NCBI RefSeq assembly: GCF_002288925.2
Contig: NW_022098045.1
Span: forward strand, 7,369,218-7,433,217
Source of the DNA: Delphinapterus leucas
Taxonomy: Eukaryota > Chordata > Mammalia > Artiodactyla > Monodontidae
Direction: 5' to 3'
DNA: 64,000 nt
Under the pieces are notes generated by a model, which saw only the letters and a list, made by a program, of their open reading frames with translations, had not been told where the DNA came from and did no database searches. The position numbers and the translations under genes are program-made. Shown here piece after piece: positions 12,960 to 24,032 of the stretch; position 1 is the stretch's first letter, and each line of letters begins with the position of its first letter.

Positions 12960-14744
12960 CCCATCCATGTTGTAGCAAAGGGAGGGATTACCCGTTTACT
13001 TTTGAATTTTTAGATAATATGTAAAGAGACATTTTTATTTTGCTTCAATGTACAGATATGTTATTTTTAGCACAAATTTTATTTTTGAAAAGAGCTGTTA
13101 ATAGAAATATTTCATTGGGACAGCCAACATAATAAAACCAAATTGTAAGTTACTATACATATGTTGAAGAAATTAAATAATTTTAACTACTTTTAGTGCC
13201 CTATTTCATTCTCAAAAATATCCTGGTTTGGGGTTCTTATATGGTTATCTTCCCTAGAAAGTATGTTTGTGAGAGACTTGGAGTCAGCACAGCACCTGAG
13301 CCTAGAGAGTGACAGAGGAGGTCTGGTTTCAGGCAAATTTTAAGACTGACTTAGAAGCCCCCTCTGAGCCCTCACCCTAATATAATGAGTGTACTATACC
13401 TACCTGGGTGCAAATTAAAAGTACTCTGTCAATAAAAAGGTGTAATGTTGAGAGCCAAGGCCTCCTGTGACGGGGAACAGACATAGTTGAATAGAAGCCT
13501 AGGAATAAAGAGCATACTTTTCTTCCTCCCTGCACTGGCCCCCCGCCGCAGCAGGCTGCACTAAGACACTGTCACCAGGTTGGCATCTCTCTATCCAGCT
13601 GCTGGGACTGACCCCTGTCCTTTCTGGATCACATCTGACACATGTCCAGATACGTCAGCACTACCATGCGTGGAGTTAATCTTCAAAGAGACACCCCTCC
13701 CCCATCATGCATGAAATGAAATGGTGCTTAATAACTGGGATAAAACATTTGACATAGGTCTTAAAGATTAGTCCAAGAAATCTTGGAAAATAAGGCCATT
13801 ATTATCATACTGCTTTTTAAAAATTGTGTTTATATTCCATATATTTCCCAAAATGAAACATTACCACTGCTACTGTCACGTGGTCATTAGTTCATTTTGG
13901 ATTTTCTGAGATCTAGATTCAGTAGAGTTTGATGTGCCTAAAATTTTCCAAGTCATTTGAAAGATTGTTCACATCTTCCAGAAAAGCCAGCACAGAGCAA
14001 ATGAACGGGGCCTTCTTCCTAAGATGTGAGTCTAAGTAGGATGCCGGCCCATGTTTGTTTCGTGTGAGTGATGTCCTGCTTCCCAAAGACTTTATTTCAC
14101 TTCTTGCTCTCATTTGCTAGGAAGCAGTGAAATGGGGAAGCTTTTCATATAAACGCAGAAGCAAGGAGATGTGATATTATTATTTATTTGTTCATTATAA
14201 GGACACTTAGCAGGGTAGAATGTTTGAAGAAGAAAAAAAAATGTCATCTTTAGTAAGAGGATCTCAAACTAAGCCTTTTTCCTTATTTTGTAGGTACTAT
14301 TAAAAAAATCTGAAATGTCATAACCCTGTAATTCTTCAGAAGCTAGTTTCCATTATTTTTTCACTAGTAATATACACATATCTCTTCTTTATACCCACTC
14401 TGAAATCATTTAGCAGATACTACTTAATGTCTCCTTCTTCAGTTAACTCATTTGTAACAGATTTTTCTATGTAGAATATGGTTTCATGCTTTCTGTATGC
14501 AGCTCTGGCAAGCCCCTTTCCAACTAGTTATGTGACATTTCACTCTTCTTAATAGAGAGAGTGTGATGGGAGAATATTCACAGCCAAAGTTTAAGCAATT
14601 AAGGGAACATTGATTTCCACACGTAACCACTGAAAAACTGGATGTTTACGCCAAGTGTCAGAATTTTGTCTGAGCATGGTAGAGATGGCTTAACTTTGGG
14701 CCTATCTTTATTTCCTTATTTACCTTTAAAAGAGAAAGAGAAGT
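12960..14744. other. No gene seen
   Basis: Unassigned; 13480-13700 is moderately GC-rich but shows no frame or known repeat. Confidence 0.6.
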
Positions 14745-15140
14745 GTGTTTGCTAGGGCTGCCACACCAAAGTAGCACTGACTGGGTAGTTTAAACAAGGG
14801 AAATTTATTTTCTCACAATTTTGGAGCTAGAAGTCTGAAATTAAGGTGTCTTTGGGGTTGGTTTCTTCTAAGGTCTCTCTTCATGGCTTGCAGATAGCCA
14901 TGTATATTCACGCGGCCTTCCCTCTATGTGTGTCTGTGTTCTAATCTCATTTTCTTATAAGAGTTAGGGCTCAGTCATATTGATTAGGGCCAATTTTAAT
15001 GACCTCATTTTAACTTAATTACCTCTTTAAAGAGCCTATGTCTAAATAGAGTCTTATCCTGAGGTACTATCGGTTAGAACTTCAACATATGAATTGCATG
15101 GGGCCGGGGGGTTGCATAATTCAGCCCATAATAGGAACCA
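14745..15140 (-). mobile_element. MaLR LTR (MLT1/MST-type), minus
   Basis: Reversed MaLR LTR layout: GTGTGTTTGCTAGGGCTGCC, AAATTTATTTTCTCACAATT, TGGAGCTAGAAGTCTGAAAT, TTATAAGAGTTAGGGCTCAG, ACTTCAACATATGAATTGCA and GCATAATTCAGCCCATAATA at the far end. No internal retroviral sequence beside it, so a solo LTR. Confidence 0.75.
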
Positions 15141-16049
15141 TGCCTATTACTTTTATATTTCAATAACAGTACTTTAAAAAATGACATTGTTTCTCCTTCT
15201 TGCACTTTAAAAGTAATGGAACATGTCTACGATCGTAGGACATCTACATAGGTAAGTATAAATCTTGTTGGCATTTTAATTTTCTCACTGGAAGTCTTGT
15301 TTCCATGTGCAAGTACTAAAGGTTCTGGGAGATTTTTTTCATTATTGCTCTCCTTATGAAAGCAGCTGTTCAATGAACACAGCATATTTTGTTACCTCAT
15401 CAAGAAGCAGAGGAAGATTATGTCGTGATCAGGTTTTGTATGGCTATAGTCAATGCTTTTCTGATTGTCTGAGCCCCAGTGATTGATTTAATAGGTCTAC
15501 TCCAGGGCAGTTACTCATCCCTGGTATTTGTCCAACTCAAAGCTCCACGTTATTTATGTAAACGATGCTTTATATGCCTTCCATGAAGATAAATCCAAGT
15601 TGACAGAACTGTTTAAGAGATGAGTGTGCCTCCCAATTGGGATTACAGTCACAGAATTTATCTTTAACTTTTATGTTACTTCACTGGCAAATTGGGAGCT
15701 TTGGAGGATAAGAGGATAAGATATGACTGAGAGAATCTATTTTCTGCTCTGAAGGTAGTATTTTGACATTTCAGGAGACTGCAGCTAGGAGGACTTTGGA
15801 ACACAAATAAAGAAAAACAGGCTTAGGAACAGATGACTTATCTTTGAAAAATGAAAACACCTCTAAACCATGGGAGAAATCTTAAACCAGAGTCATTTAG
15901 ATATACTCGGCACTTGGAAAATGTTCCATGTTTAATGAGTTATACATTTTTAGCTTTGGCTAGGGATTTTTTCTTTTACATGGTAGAACATGAGCCTCAT
16001 GTGTTCTTTACATATGTGTTTGTTGGAAGATCAAAGGGGTACGTGTGAT
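15141..16049. other. No gene seen
   Basis: Unassigned AT-rich DNA. Confidence 0.6.
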
Positions 16050-16894
16050 TTCTGGTTTGAAAATGATGGAGTGAGGTCTATGAATTCTTTTATAAGAAAT
16101 CCTCCAAAAGCCAAAAAAGAAAGAAGAGAAAAATTGATGCAAACTTGATCTCTGATGGGACTGGGAAATATATGAAACCTCCAAACAATCATAGCAAAGT
16201 AAGCAAAAAAAGGATCTGCCAAGAGCAATAAAGGCCAACTGGGACAGATGAATATGTAAAGAGAGGACCCGCATAGTGACAGAGCTCAGCAAAAGCTCTA
16301 CACAAATCTCTCAGAAAAGTATGCTACAGTGAAATATAAAATAATAGATATTTTATTCACAACATTGGGAATAGGGAACATCTCTGGATACTTGGAAGTC
16401 AGAGCCAACTGAGGAATCACCTGGACAATCCATATTTGCAGAAAGTAACCTCTGGTTGTAGGAAAAAGGAGGAGAGACACTTTATATCATTAAGAGTGCT
16501 GCAGTTTGTCAGCAGGGAAGATATAATAGCTAAAATCACTCAGGCGCACAGGCAATTCTGTCATTAGCAGAATTGCTGGGAGCCTGCAACGCAGTCTTAT
16601 CCACTCTGCCACCCAAAGCTTCTTCAAATGGCTGATGGGGAGGTTGCTCATTTAAAAGATGAGTGATCATAACAGGAACAAGCAGAGGCTTTAAACAAAG
16701 CTATTACGGGGGAAAAAAGAGGTAAAGAAATAGGAAAAGCAAATATCAAATGATGAATAGTCACCAAGAAAAATATAGCACGGAGATAAAAATTATAACC
16801 ACATATGTCATCAAGAATTACTAAAAACCCTTAATGAGACAATTATAACTGAAACAGAAATGGACACAGTAGAGCAGAAGAGCTCAGGAATGAT

Positions 16895-17690
16895 GCCCCT
16901 CTAGATACACTCCTTACTCTCCTCCACCCTGATCTGTTCCCCAGGAGGCTGACCTCTAAACTATTCAAAAGGTTTCCTAGCTTCTAGTTGGCCTTGGCCA
17001 ACTGAGAGTACTAGCAGAAGAATGGAGGGGGAGAAGAGGTCAAGTTATTCCCTTGGGTCCCCCTCTGGGGTCATGCTGGGCTGGCAACATCCCTTGACTA
17101 AGGAAGGAAAGGCGCTTTTTTTTTATTGAAGGATGTTACTTTTTATTTCTTCTGGATTACAAAAAGAGAGCTCAAGGTGCTGCTGGAGGCCACAGTTCAA
17201 ATCACCTCTGCAATCTGCCTTAACCCTGAGTGTCCTGTTCCCAGGGTCCCTGCCCAGGAAGGCAGCAGCTCCTCTGCATCTCCATTTGGGCAGCTGAACT
17301 TCACGTGAAGCAGCACTGTGGCCACGGGGCCCAGGCTGGGTGTGTGCCACAGAAGCAGCGTTAGAAAATGCCAACGCACACGAGATTGCAGTCCTAGTTA
17401 TGGACCTGTCGTGGGGCCCCATTCTCCACCATGGAAATATCAAGAAAAGCAGAGGTTCAGGAAGGAGAGGCTTTTAAATGGCTCTCTCTTTGGATTCTAG
17501 TTACCACTCCCTCCCTTTGCCCCTTCAGACCTACAGTCAGTAACAGTGGCCCCCAAGGGGGTACTGCACTAACCCTTGTGAGTTCCCTACAACTGCTTTC
17601 ACCTTTGTATACAATCCCTTTATTAATTCTCTTCAGTTTGAGTGTGCCGTCTATTTTCTGCAAAGATCCTAACTAAGATGATGAAACTGG
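16895..17690 (+). repeat. Old interspersed repeat ending CTAACTAAGATG, broken by a retrocopy
   Basis: Flanks of the processed pseudogene. The right part (17500-17690) reads TTTGCCCCTTCAGACCTACA, CAATCCCTTTATTAATTCTC and TTTGAGTGTGCCGTCTATTT. The same layout recurs at 41830-42240, so both are copies of one mammalian-wide repeat whose name I cannot assign with confidence (an LTR or an L1-related 3' end). The left part (16895-17115) has GGGTCCCCCTCTGGGGTCAT, CTGGCAACATCCCTTGACTA. Confidence 0.5.
17116..17458 (-). pseudogene. Processed pseudogene, source gene not identified
   Basis: On the minus strand this GC-rich 340-bp block ends in a short poly(A) (T run 17116-17124 on the plus strand), preceded by a polyadenylation signal AATAAA (plus-strand TTTATT at 17142-17147) about 18 nt upstream. 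It is flanked by an imperfect target-site duplication: AGGAAGGAAAGGCGCTTTT (17101-17119) and AGGAAGGAGAGGCTTTT (17459-17475). These are hallmarks of L1-driven retrocopying of an mRNA. No frame stays open throughout. One frame (17379 down to 17200) reads HTPSLGPVATVLLHVKFSCP and ends LRQIAEVI before a stop, which may be the C-terminal coding part plus 3' UTR. I do not recognise the parent. The 5' end is probably truncated. Confidence 0.7.
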
Positions 17691-18673
17691 CAAAACCCAG
17701 AAATGAAGTAGAAGGAAGAAAATTAAATACTATAGAAATGAGCCAGATTGGAAGAAGCACAAAGGAAAATAGGTTCTTCTGAAAACACAGGCACAATTAA
17801 TGGTAGGAATTAGAAAAGATGTAATATGAGATCAGAATAAATATAGTTTAAAAAGGCAAGAGAGAAAAGAATAGATATGGAAGACAGGCAAATCAGTGTC
17901 ATGGTCAAAGAGAACCAAAATAATGTAACCAAACACGTATTTAAAGATATAACCCAAGATAACTTACCAAAAATAAAAGACTTGAATCTATAGATGGGAT
18001 ACATATGCCATATCCAAGAGAAAAAGTGAGAGAATGATCAACACCAAAATCCATCCTAGTAAAGTTTCATAGTTTCAATATATATTGACATGTCGTCTGC
18101 ATCCAGATAAAAAGATCAAGAGACTTAAGGGGGGAAAAATGCAGGATAACCTCAGACTTCTCTATATCAATACTCAATACTGTGGAACAATCAGTGCCAA
18201 CTAAGGCTTGAAAAAAGAGTGACTCAAGAATCTTTATAACTAGACCAACTGCAGTTCAACATCAAAGCAACAATTTTGAACATGTAAGAGTTCAAGGAAT
18301 ATAGTTTTTCGAGTTTTTTTAACTTCAGCCTTCCTTTGATGAATGGAGAAACTACAGCAAAAGGACTGATTATGAGAATTGAATCCACTGTCCCTGGAAC
18401 TAAGATCATAGTGTGAGAATTATGGTAAAGATTAGAATGTAAGTGTTAAAAATTGGACAATATAGAAATTATATATCCAACAAAAGTGAGGCGATGAGAG
18501 GGAGAGCAGTAAGAGGTGGAATAAATATGCTGATCTCTTTGTATCGTAAGATGGATAGCAATATTATTTAAAGCTGATAAAGTAATGGAGCTATAAGGAT
18601 ATGTAGAGATATAAAGACGGATTGATTTTGGTGGAGTCAGGGAACAGATGACACACTCAAAAGGGTGACTGAA

Positions 18674-19042
18674 GACAGAGAAAGACAAATATCATATGAT
18701 ATCCCTTACACGTGGAATCTAAAACAGTCATACAAATGAACTTATTTACAAAACAGAAACAGACTCACAGACTTTGAAAACAAACTTATGGTTACCAAAG
18801 GGAGGGAGGGATAAATTAGGAGTTTGGGGTTAACGTATACACACTATTATATATAAAGCAGATAATCAACAAGGATCTACTGTATAGCACAGGGGACTCT
18901 ACTCAATATTCTGTAATAACCTATATGGGAGAAGAATCTGAGAAAGAATGGATATATATATATATATGTTTAACTGATTCCCTTTGCTGTAATACAACAC
19001 TGTAAATCAACTATACTCCAAAATAAAGTTAAAATTTAAAAA
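18674..19042 (+). mobile_element. L1 3' end (cetartiodactyl-type 3' UTR), 5'-truncated
   Basis: Matches the known L1 3' UTR of whales and ruminants: AAAACAAACTTATGGTTACC, CTACTGTATAGCACAGGGGA, AATCAACTATACTCCAAAAT, ending in AATTTAAAAAAAAA. A TA microsatellite lies at 18952-18968. Target-site duplication AAAAGGGTGACTGAA (18659-18673) and AAAAGGGGGTGACTGAA (from 19043) defines a short, 5'-truncated insertion into older HAL1-like DNA. Confidence 0.88.
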
Positions 19043-19049
19043 AAAAGGG

Positions 19050-19384
19050 GGTGACTGAAAAGAGTTAAATGAGGGTCTGATTATAAAAGCCTGAGAAGAA
19101 CAAAAGAGATGAACGAGGGATGATGTAGCAACATCAGGAAGCCAATACCATTCCTGGGACAGAAGGGACAAGGGGAGGAAGGTACTACCAGAATATGAAG
19201 AAGGAAGCACTCATGGGAGAGTATCTGCTGGACAAGAGCAGTTGCCGTAGGTAGAGGAAATAAATCAACCCTCCAAATTGTGGCTGGGGAAGAAGAGCTG
19301 CGGGCTAGATATCCTGTTCTCTTTTTCTCTTTCTACTTGGTCGCATTGACCCATCCCAGCTGGAAACTAAAGGGCAAAGGAATC
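19050..19384. other. Unassigned stretch beside ERVL remnant
   Basis: Begins with the right copy of the L1 target duplication. Text such as GGGGAGGAAGGTACTACCAG and CCCATCCCAGCTGGAAACTA feels repeat-like (possibly LTR or retroviral flank), but I cannot name it. Confidence 0.4.
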
Positions 19385-20345
19385 CAGTTAAGGTGATCAA
19401 TAGAGGTCAGCCTTCCACGGTATAGAGCAGTATATCTTAGCCACACTAAGACACACCCGTACACTATGCTCCCCTTTCCCTCTGCTGATCCTCAGCTAGT
19501 TGAGTGCTTTACCTGAAGATGACCCAAACCTTTATGCCCATAGGATCTAAGTCATTAAGTTACCGCAGTTTGGGGACAGTACTTTTAAGCAAGAGAGTAC
19601 TAAGATGTGTCTCAGTGAAACTCCTAGGTTCTAGACATAGTCTTCTTTGCCTGAGTATGTGACAACAACCCAATTTTCCTTCTGGAAAATAGCAGCAATC
19701 ATCCTGTTCAAAATGGTTTGCTGGTTTAGAAGCATGAGGAACCCAAAACGGCCAGGGACAGTCACAGGTTCCAATTTAATACACCTGGTATAAATATTCC
19801 TCTCTAGAACACTAGGACCACTAAACCCACTGAGCCAAGACATCAGGCTTGACAAGCAGAAATTGCTTAAGTGGGTTATTAGGCACAGTATGAGAGGGCT
19901 CACTACCACCCCACCTCCTGGCTCCCAAACCTGTACATGCTGACAGTTGGAGACATAACACTATACACTGACTCCTAGTTTAAGGCATATAGAAAGTTTC
20001 CCAAATTCTCAAGGTTGAATACCACTGAGCTTTCAGTTTAGTTATCGTTGTTTTATAGCAGACATTTCTAGAAGATGAGGCATAGCATAAGACCAGTGAT
20101 TCCACAGGCATGAGCCCATTGCTACATTTCCTTTGTTGTAAAATGGGTTCCTTGTTTGTGTAGCTTTATGTGGCAATGAATAAGGCATTCTTTAAGTTAG
20201 CAAATAATGGTATTGGCAGAAGTGCTGTAGACTAGAACGGAACTTCATATCCAGAATAAGCTTGTATTTCTATAAAGGCAAATTGCTATACCCTCCATGA
20301 GAGAAGGGATACAACGTGATCAACTTGCTACACTTGGCGCTTGGC
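19385..20345 (-). mobile_element. ERVL-type endogenous retrovirus pol remnant (integrase region)
   Basis: On the minus strand, 20345 down to about 20060 resembles the integrase core of ERVL-class pol: short recognisable strings such as QGTHF (about 20140) and WAHA (about 20112) survive in one frame. Stops interrupt the frame, and the catalytic aspartate region is changed. The lower part to 19385 is probably the rest of pol. No LTR could be paired. It is an inactive fossil. The 92-codon open frame at 19631-19909 falls inside it. Confidence 0.65.
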
Positions 20346-20654
20346 AGTGGTGGTAGTCACATGAGCTTTGGTGTTAGGTATATGTAATATGTTTTCTAGT
20401 TCTAAAAAATTAGAAAATTTAGGACTATCCTAAATATTAGAATTTTGAAAATAAATTCAGCTGTCTTTCATTGTAATGAATTTCCAGTCATTGAAGTTGT
20501 TCAGGTAAATGCTAATGGATGTGATATTAGAGATTCACACCTTCAACTGAAGATTGTATCTTTTACTTTGAGGCTCTTACCATTTACCAAGTTATACCTC
20601 AGTAGACTCATTCATTTTTGTAAATGCTTGTGAACTCCATTCCTACATTATGTG

Positions 20655-20945
20655 TCAAAGTCCCTTTCATTTGCTCTGCCTTTACAAATGTTGTACTATC
20701 CCATTTTGTCCGTCACTATCTTTGCTTTGCTAACCTCTTCATACCTTTAAAATCTCAGCCCCAGTGTCACTTCTTCCTGGAAGCCTTCTCTGTTTTTTTG
20801 GTTGTTTGTTTGTTTGTTTTTGTTACAAGTCTGTCTCCCTACTAAGTCATGAATTCCTTAAGATAAAATACTGTATATCCTGGGCATATCTATCACTCTG
20901 TACAGTGCTTGACACAGTGGATAGATGGATGGATGAATTAGTTGA
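20655..20945 (+). mobile_element. L2 LINE 3' end, plus
   Basis: GCTCTGCCTTTACAAATGTT, CACTTCTTCCTGGAAGCCTT, a T/GT-rich insert (20794-20824), then TAAGTCATGAATTCCTTAAG, CTGTACAGTGCTTGACACAG and GGATGGATGAATTAGTTGAT at the L2 terminus. Confidence 0.7.
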
Positions 20946-23449
20946 TTAAGATTTGCATCATTCTAGCCTAATCAGAGACAAGACGTATGGCAGCATTTCT
21001 GCAAAAGGAGGCAAGGCATGTAGAAACAAAGTGGTCAATGTTAAGGCATATTAATTTTGGTCCAGGAAGTAAGGTAGCTGTAGGACAATAACAAAATAAC
21101 AAAAGGACAAGTTACAATTTTTAGATTGAAAGGCTGTAGAAACATTACTTGAAAGGAGAGAAAAAATATGTGCTTGTGAACAAATAATTTCCCCTCTTAT
21201 TTTCTATGGTCAGTTCAACTCAAATAGTCTTCGATTATAACAATTTTGCATGAAGATTCAATTTTACTTATGATGTAAAAGACCAGAACAGTCTAGAGAG
21301 AAAATTCTATTGTATTGATATATTTCTAAAATATTCTATTCAATAGTACTTTACTTCTTTTACAATGTGAAAGGCATCTGCATTCCATATTGGAAATATA
21401 TGGGCCCAGTTTCTGTGTGACCGAATAAATCACTACTATGTTCTAGTTTGATAACTTTGCCCCTGTGTAATCCTATGGATGTGAAAGTATATATGGGAAG
21501 CATCAAGATAATTGTTTTGTGAAGGGAAACCAGTGTTCTCTCATGCCCTATAGCCTTTAAAAAAGATAAAAAGAAGGAAAAAACCTTATAATTGCATGCT
21601 TGGAAAACAACTGCAGTCATTTTCCTGGCTGAAGATTAAATTATTGTACATTATAGTATGCGTGTCTGTGATAAGTAGATTACTATAGATCATTCCAAGA
21701 GAAGGTGGAGGGAAGATTGCACTAACATTAGCTTCTCTGGTATTTGCAGGCTGTAAATTTCTTTAAATGATAGATGTAAAGATGGAAGACAGATGGATAG
21801 AGGAAAAGACAGACTCAGATACTGGATGAGTTAGTACTGCAGCCCGCGCTCCAGTGCTGTCTTATTACCACAAGGCTAGCAAGCATCAAAGTCCCCCACA
21901 TCCCCCCGCTCCCTCCCCCTGAAATGTACCGATTTATATGAAAATTAAGATTACAAATTAAAGCTTGGCTATCCTGGAGTTTTCCAGTTCATCAGCCATC
22001 CAATAAAAATGATGTCAAGCCTGTATGCATAATTCCCAGAAGATTACTTTGTCCTTACAGCTAAGCCGTGTCCCTGATATGAAAGATCTCTATCCACTTT
22101 TATTGAAATAAAGAACTAACATTCATAATCCCAATATTGAGGTATAATCTTCATTATCTCCTGACTCTCTTGAGGTTCCCCCAATCTATATTACTTCAGA
22201 TTTGTTTATTTATAATCCTTATGTATTTACCTTTACTGAGATAGGATTAAAAACTGAAAAAAAAAAAAGCTCCAAAAAATCCTTATGATCTCATGATTGA
22301 GTTTCAGTTTACCAACAATCAACTAATGTGTTAGACTGAGTTTGTTTGTTTGTTTTTTAAAGTGGCTCTTATAGTTGTCTAGTCTAAGCTTGAAAAGGCA
22401 TTAATTGGTCCCCTGAATGTCCCTGTTTCATTAAATGAATTATTGCCAATCCAACCTGGTTTGTGAAATGACGGCAGCATCCTCTTTTCCTATTTGCTGA
22501 AAAAGGTGGGGGAGGGGTGCATGAAAAGACAGACACAGATAGAATAATCCAGATTAACTTTTATCTCTTAGGAAGTTTTGATTCATAACTATGGTTAATT
22601 ACTGGTAAACCACAATCCCCCAACTTTCCCCCTCCCCCAAGAGCCTTAATGGCCTCTGGCTATGCCTCGGGCTCTTAACTATCACACTAGTCATTAATGC
22701 TGGTCAAGATAATTTCTTGGAGATTATTGCTCATTTATTTTTTGTTTAATAGACAAAACAGACTGTTCTGCACAAAGAATGAAATGGTAGTCAATTTTTC
22801 CCCTTTCAAAAAGCATAAACACCTATGACAACCACATTTTACTGTATTTTTAAAACATTTCAAATATTATTTTAGTTTTATTTCTAAAGTGAAAACCGGG
22901 TTTGCAATGTCCTGGTTTTCACTGGTCATCATACTTTCTTACTTTAAATGAATTTTTGTTATTATATTTGGAGAAACACATCTTGATTAAGAGATTTGCT
23001 AAGTGTTCTTAGTTATTTGTATCTCTTATTTTACCTTTTGTGCAAGGAAATATGAGGATAATATTATTTGGCTTTTAGATTTGAAAGCAGAGGGAAAATA
23101 GAAGTACTTTACTATTGACGCAGAACTGCACTGGAGTGTTTCTTCTTAAAATAACATTTATTCTTTGATCGTAAAGGATTCTTGTTTTACCATTATTTGA
23201 TATAAAGTGGGATTTTGTATAATCTTCATTGGTTCAATTATTCTTCTTCTGTGAATTCTTTCATTTCATTCATTTGTGCTTTTACTTGAGCACACTCAGA
23301 GATAAATCTGAAGAGAATGGAGAAGACACTGAGAAGACAGAAACAGTTTATGATCACTAAATAATTTTTTGCATAAAATGATATTCAAATGTAAATCTCT
23401 GTATTAGAATTATTAGCTTTATTAAAATGTTTACTCACCAATTAGAAGG
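20946..23449. other. Repeat-poor block, no gene seen
   Basis: No recognisable transposon over 2.5 kb apart from simple A and T runs. This makes it one of the better places to look for conserved non-coding DNA, for example 21880-22120 and 22440-22760, but conservation cannot be judged from one sequence. Confidence 0.5.
22889..22922. repeat. Inverted repeat, 12-bp arms, one mismatch
   Basis: GTGAAAACCGGG (22889-22900), 10-nt loop, CCTGGTTTTCAC (22911-22922). With G-U pairing the RNA form would be fully paired. Pairing does not extend beyond the arms, so it is too short for a typical miRNA precursor. Confidence 0.9.
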
Positions 23450-23600
23450 CAAGTAACTGGAACCAATATTTATTGTGCACCTACTATTTTCTGGATGGGT
23501 GCATAATTTACATGAATTATCTTACTTAACCCTTGCAACAACTTTATAGTCCTTAGAGCAACCCTACAATTATTCCTATTTTATGGGTGTATAAATTGGG
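23450..23600 (-). mobile_element. MIR SINE, partial, minus
   Basis: CCAATATTTATTGTGCACCT, TGAATTATCTTACTTAACCC, ACAATTATTCCTATTTTATG: left two-thirds of a reversed MIR. Confidence 0.65.
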
Positions 23601-23962
23601 ACATTAATATTGTTGAAGATGTGGGAGAAAGAATAAAAAAGAATTGGAGGAAACATGAAGAAAAGAAAGTTTCAGGTCTTAAAAGCAAGCATTGCTTCGT
23701 AGTACTCTGTGCCTTCATTTGCTCATAGATAAGAAATGCATTCACTCTTTCCTTTGAAAACTGTGGTCCAAGGTGGCAGGACACCCCATGGAGCCCTAGT
23801 TTAGATCCTCCAATAGACAGGATAAGAATATTGATGAAGCAAGTTTATCCTACCTGAGATTCATTTGAGTTAAATATAAATATTCTTTAGAGGAGCAAGC
23901 CTGCCAGTTATGAATAATTTTGTGTGCATTTTAAAAAATGCTTATTACCAGCTATGATGTAC

Positions 23963-24032
23963 GATCGATCTATCTACCTATCATCTATCTATCTATCTAT
24001 CTATGTATCTATCTATCCATCCATCTATCTAC
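23963..24032. repeat. (TATC)n microsatellite, imperfect
   Basis: Tetranucleotide tract of about 70 bp with CCTA, CATC and TGTA interruptions and an ATCC sub-run near the end. Confidence 0.95.

Larger units (their letters stand above)
16050..18673 (+). mobile_element. HAL1/old-L1-like element, interrupted
   Basis: A-rich plus-strand sequence. The clearest part (17900-18480) has ACTTGAATCTATAGATGGGA, CATCCTAGTAAAGTTTCATA, CATCCAGATAAAAAGATCAA and CCTCAGACTTCTCTATATCA, the order of the ORF1-derived 3' part of HAL1 (half-L1). The A-rich stretches 16050-16890 and 17690-17900 are probably its upstream part, less surely. Interrupted by another old repeat (16895-17690), which holds a processed pseudogene, and followed by an L1 3' end (18674). 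Confidence 0.5.

Noticed and set aside
23963..24032. Regularly repeated TATC array as a CRISPR-like structure
   Set aside because: Plain tetranucleotide microsatellite with no spacers, in a vertebrate genome.
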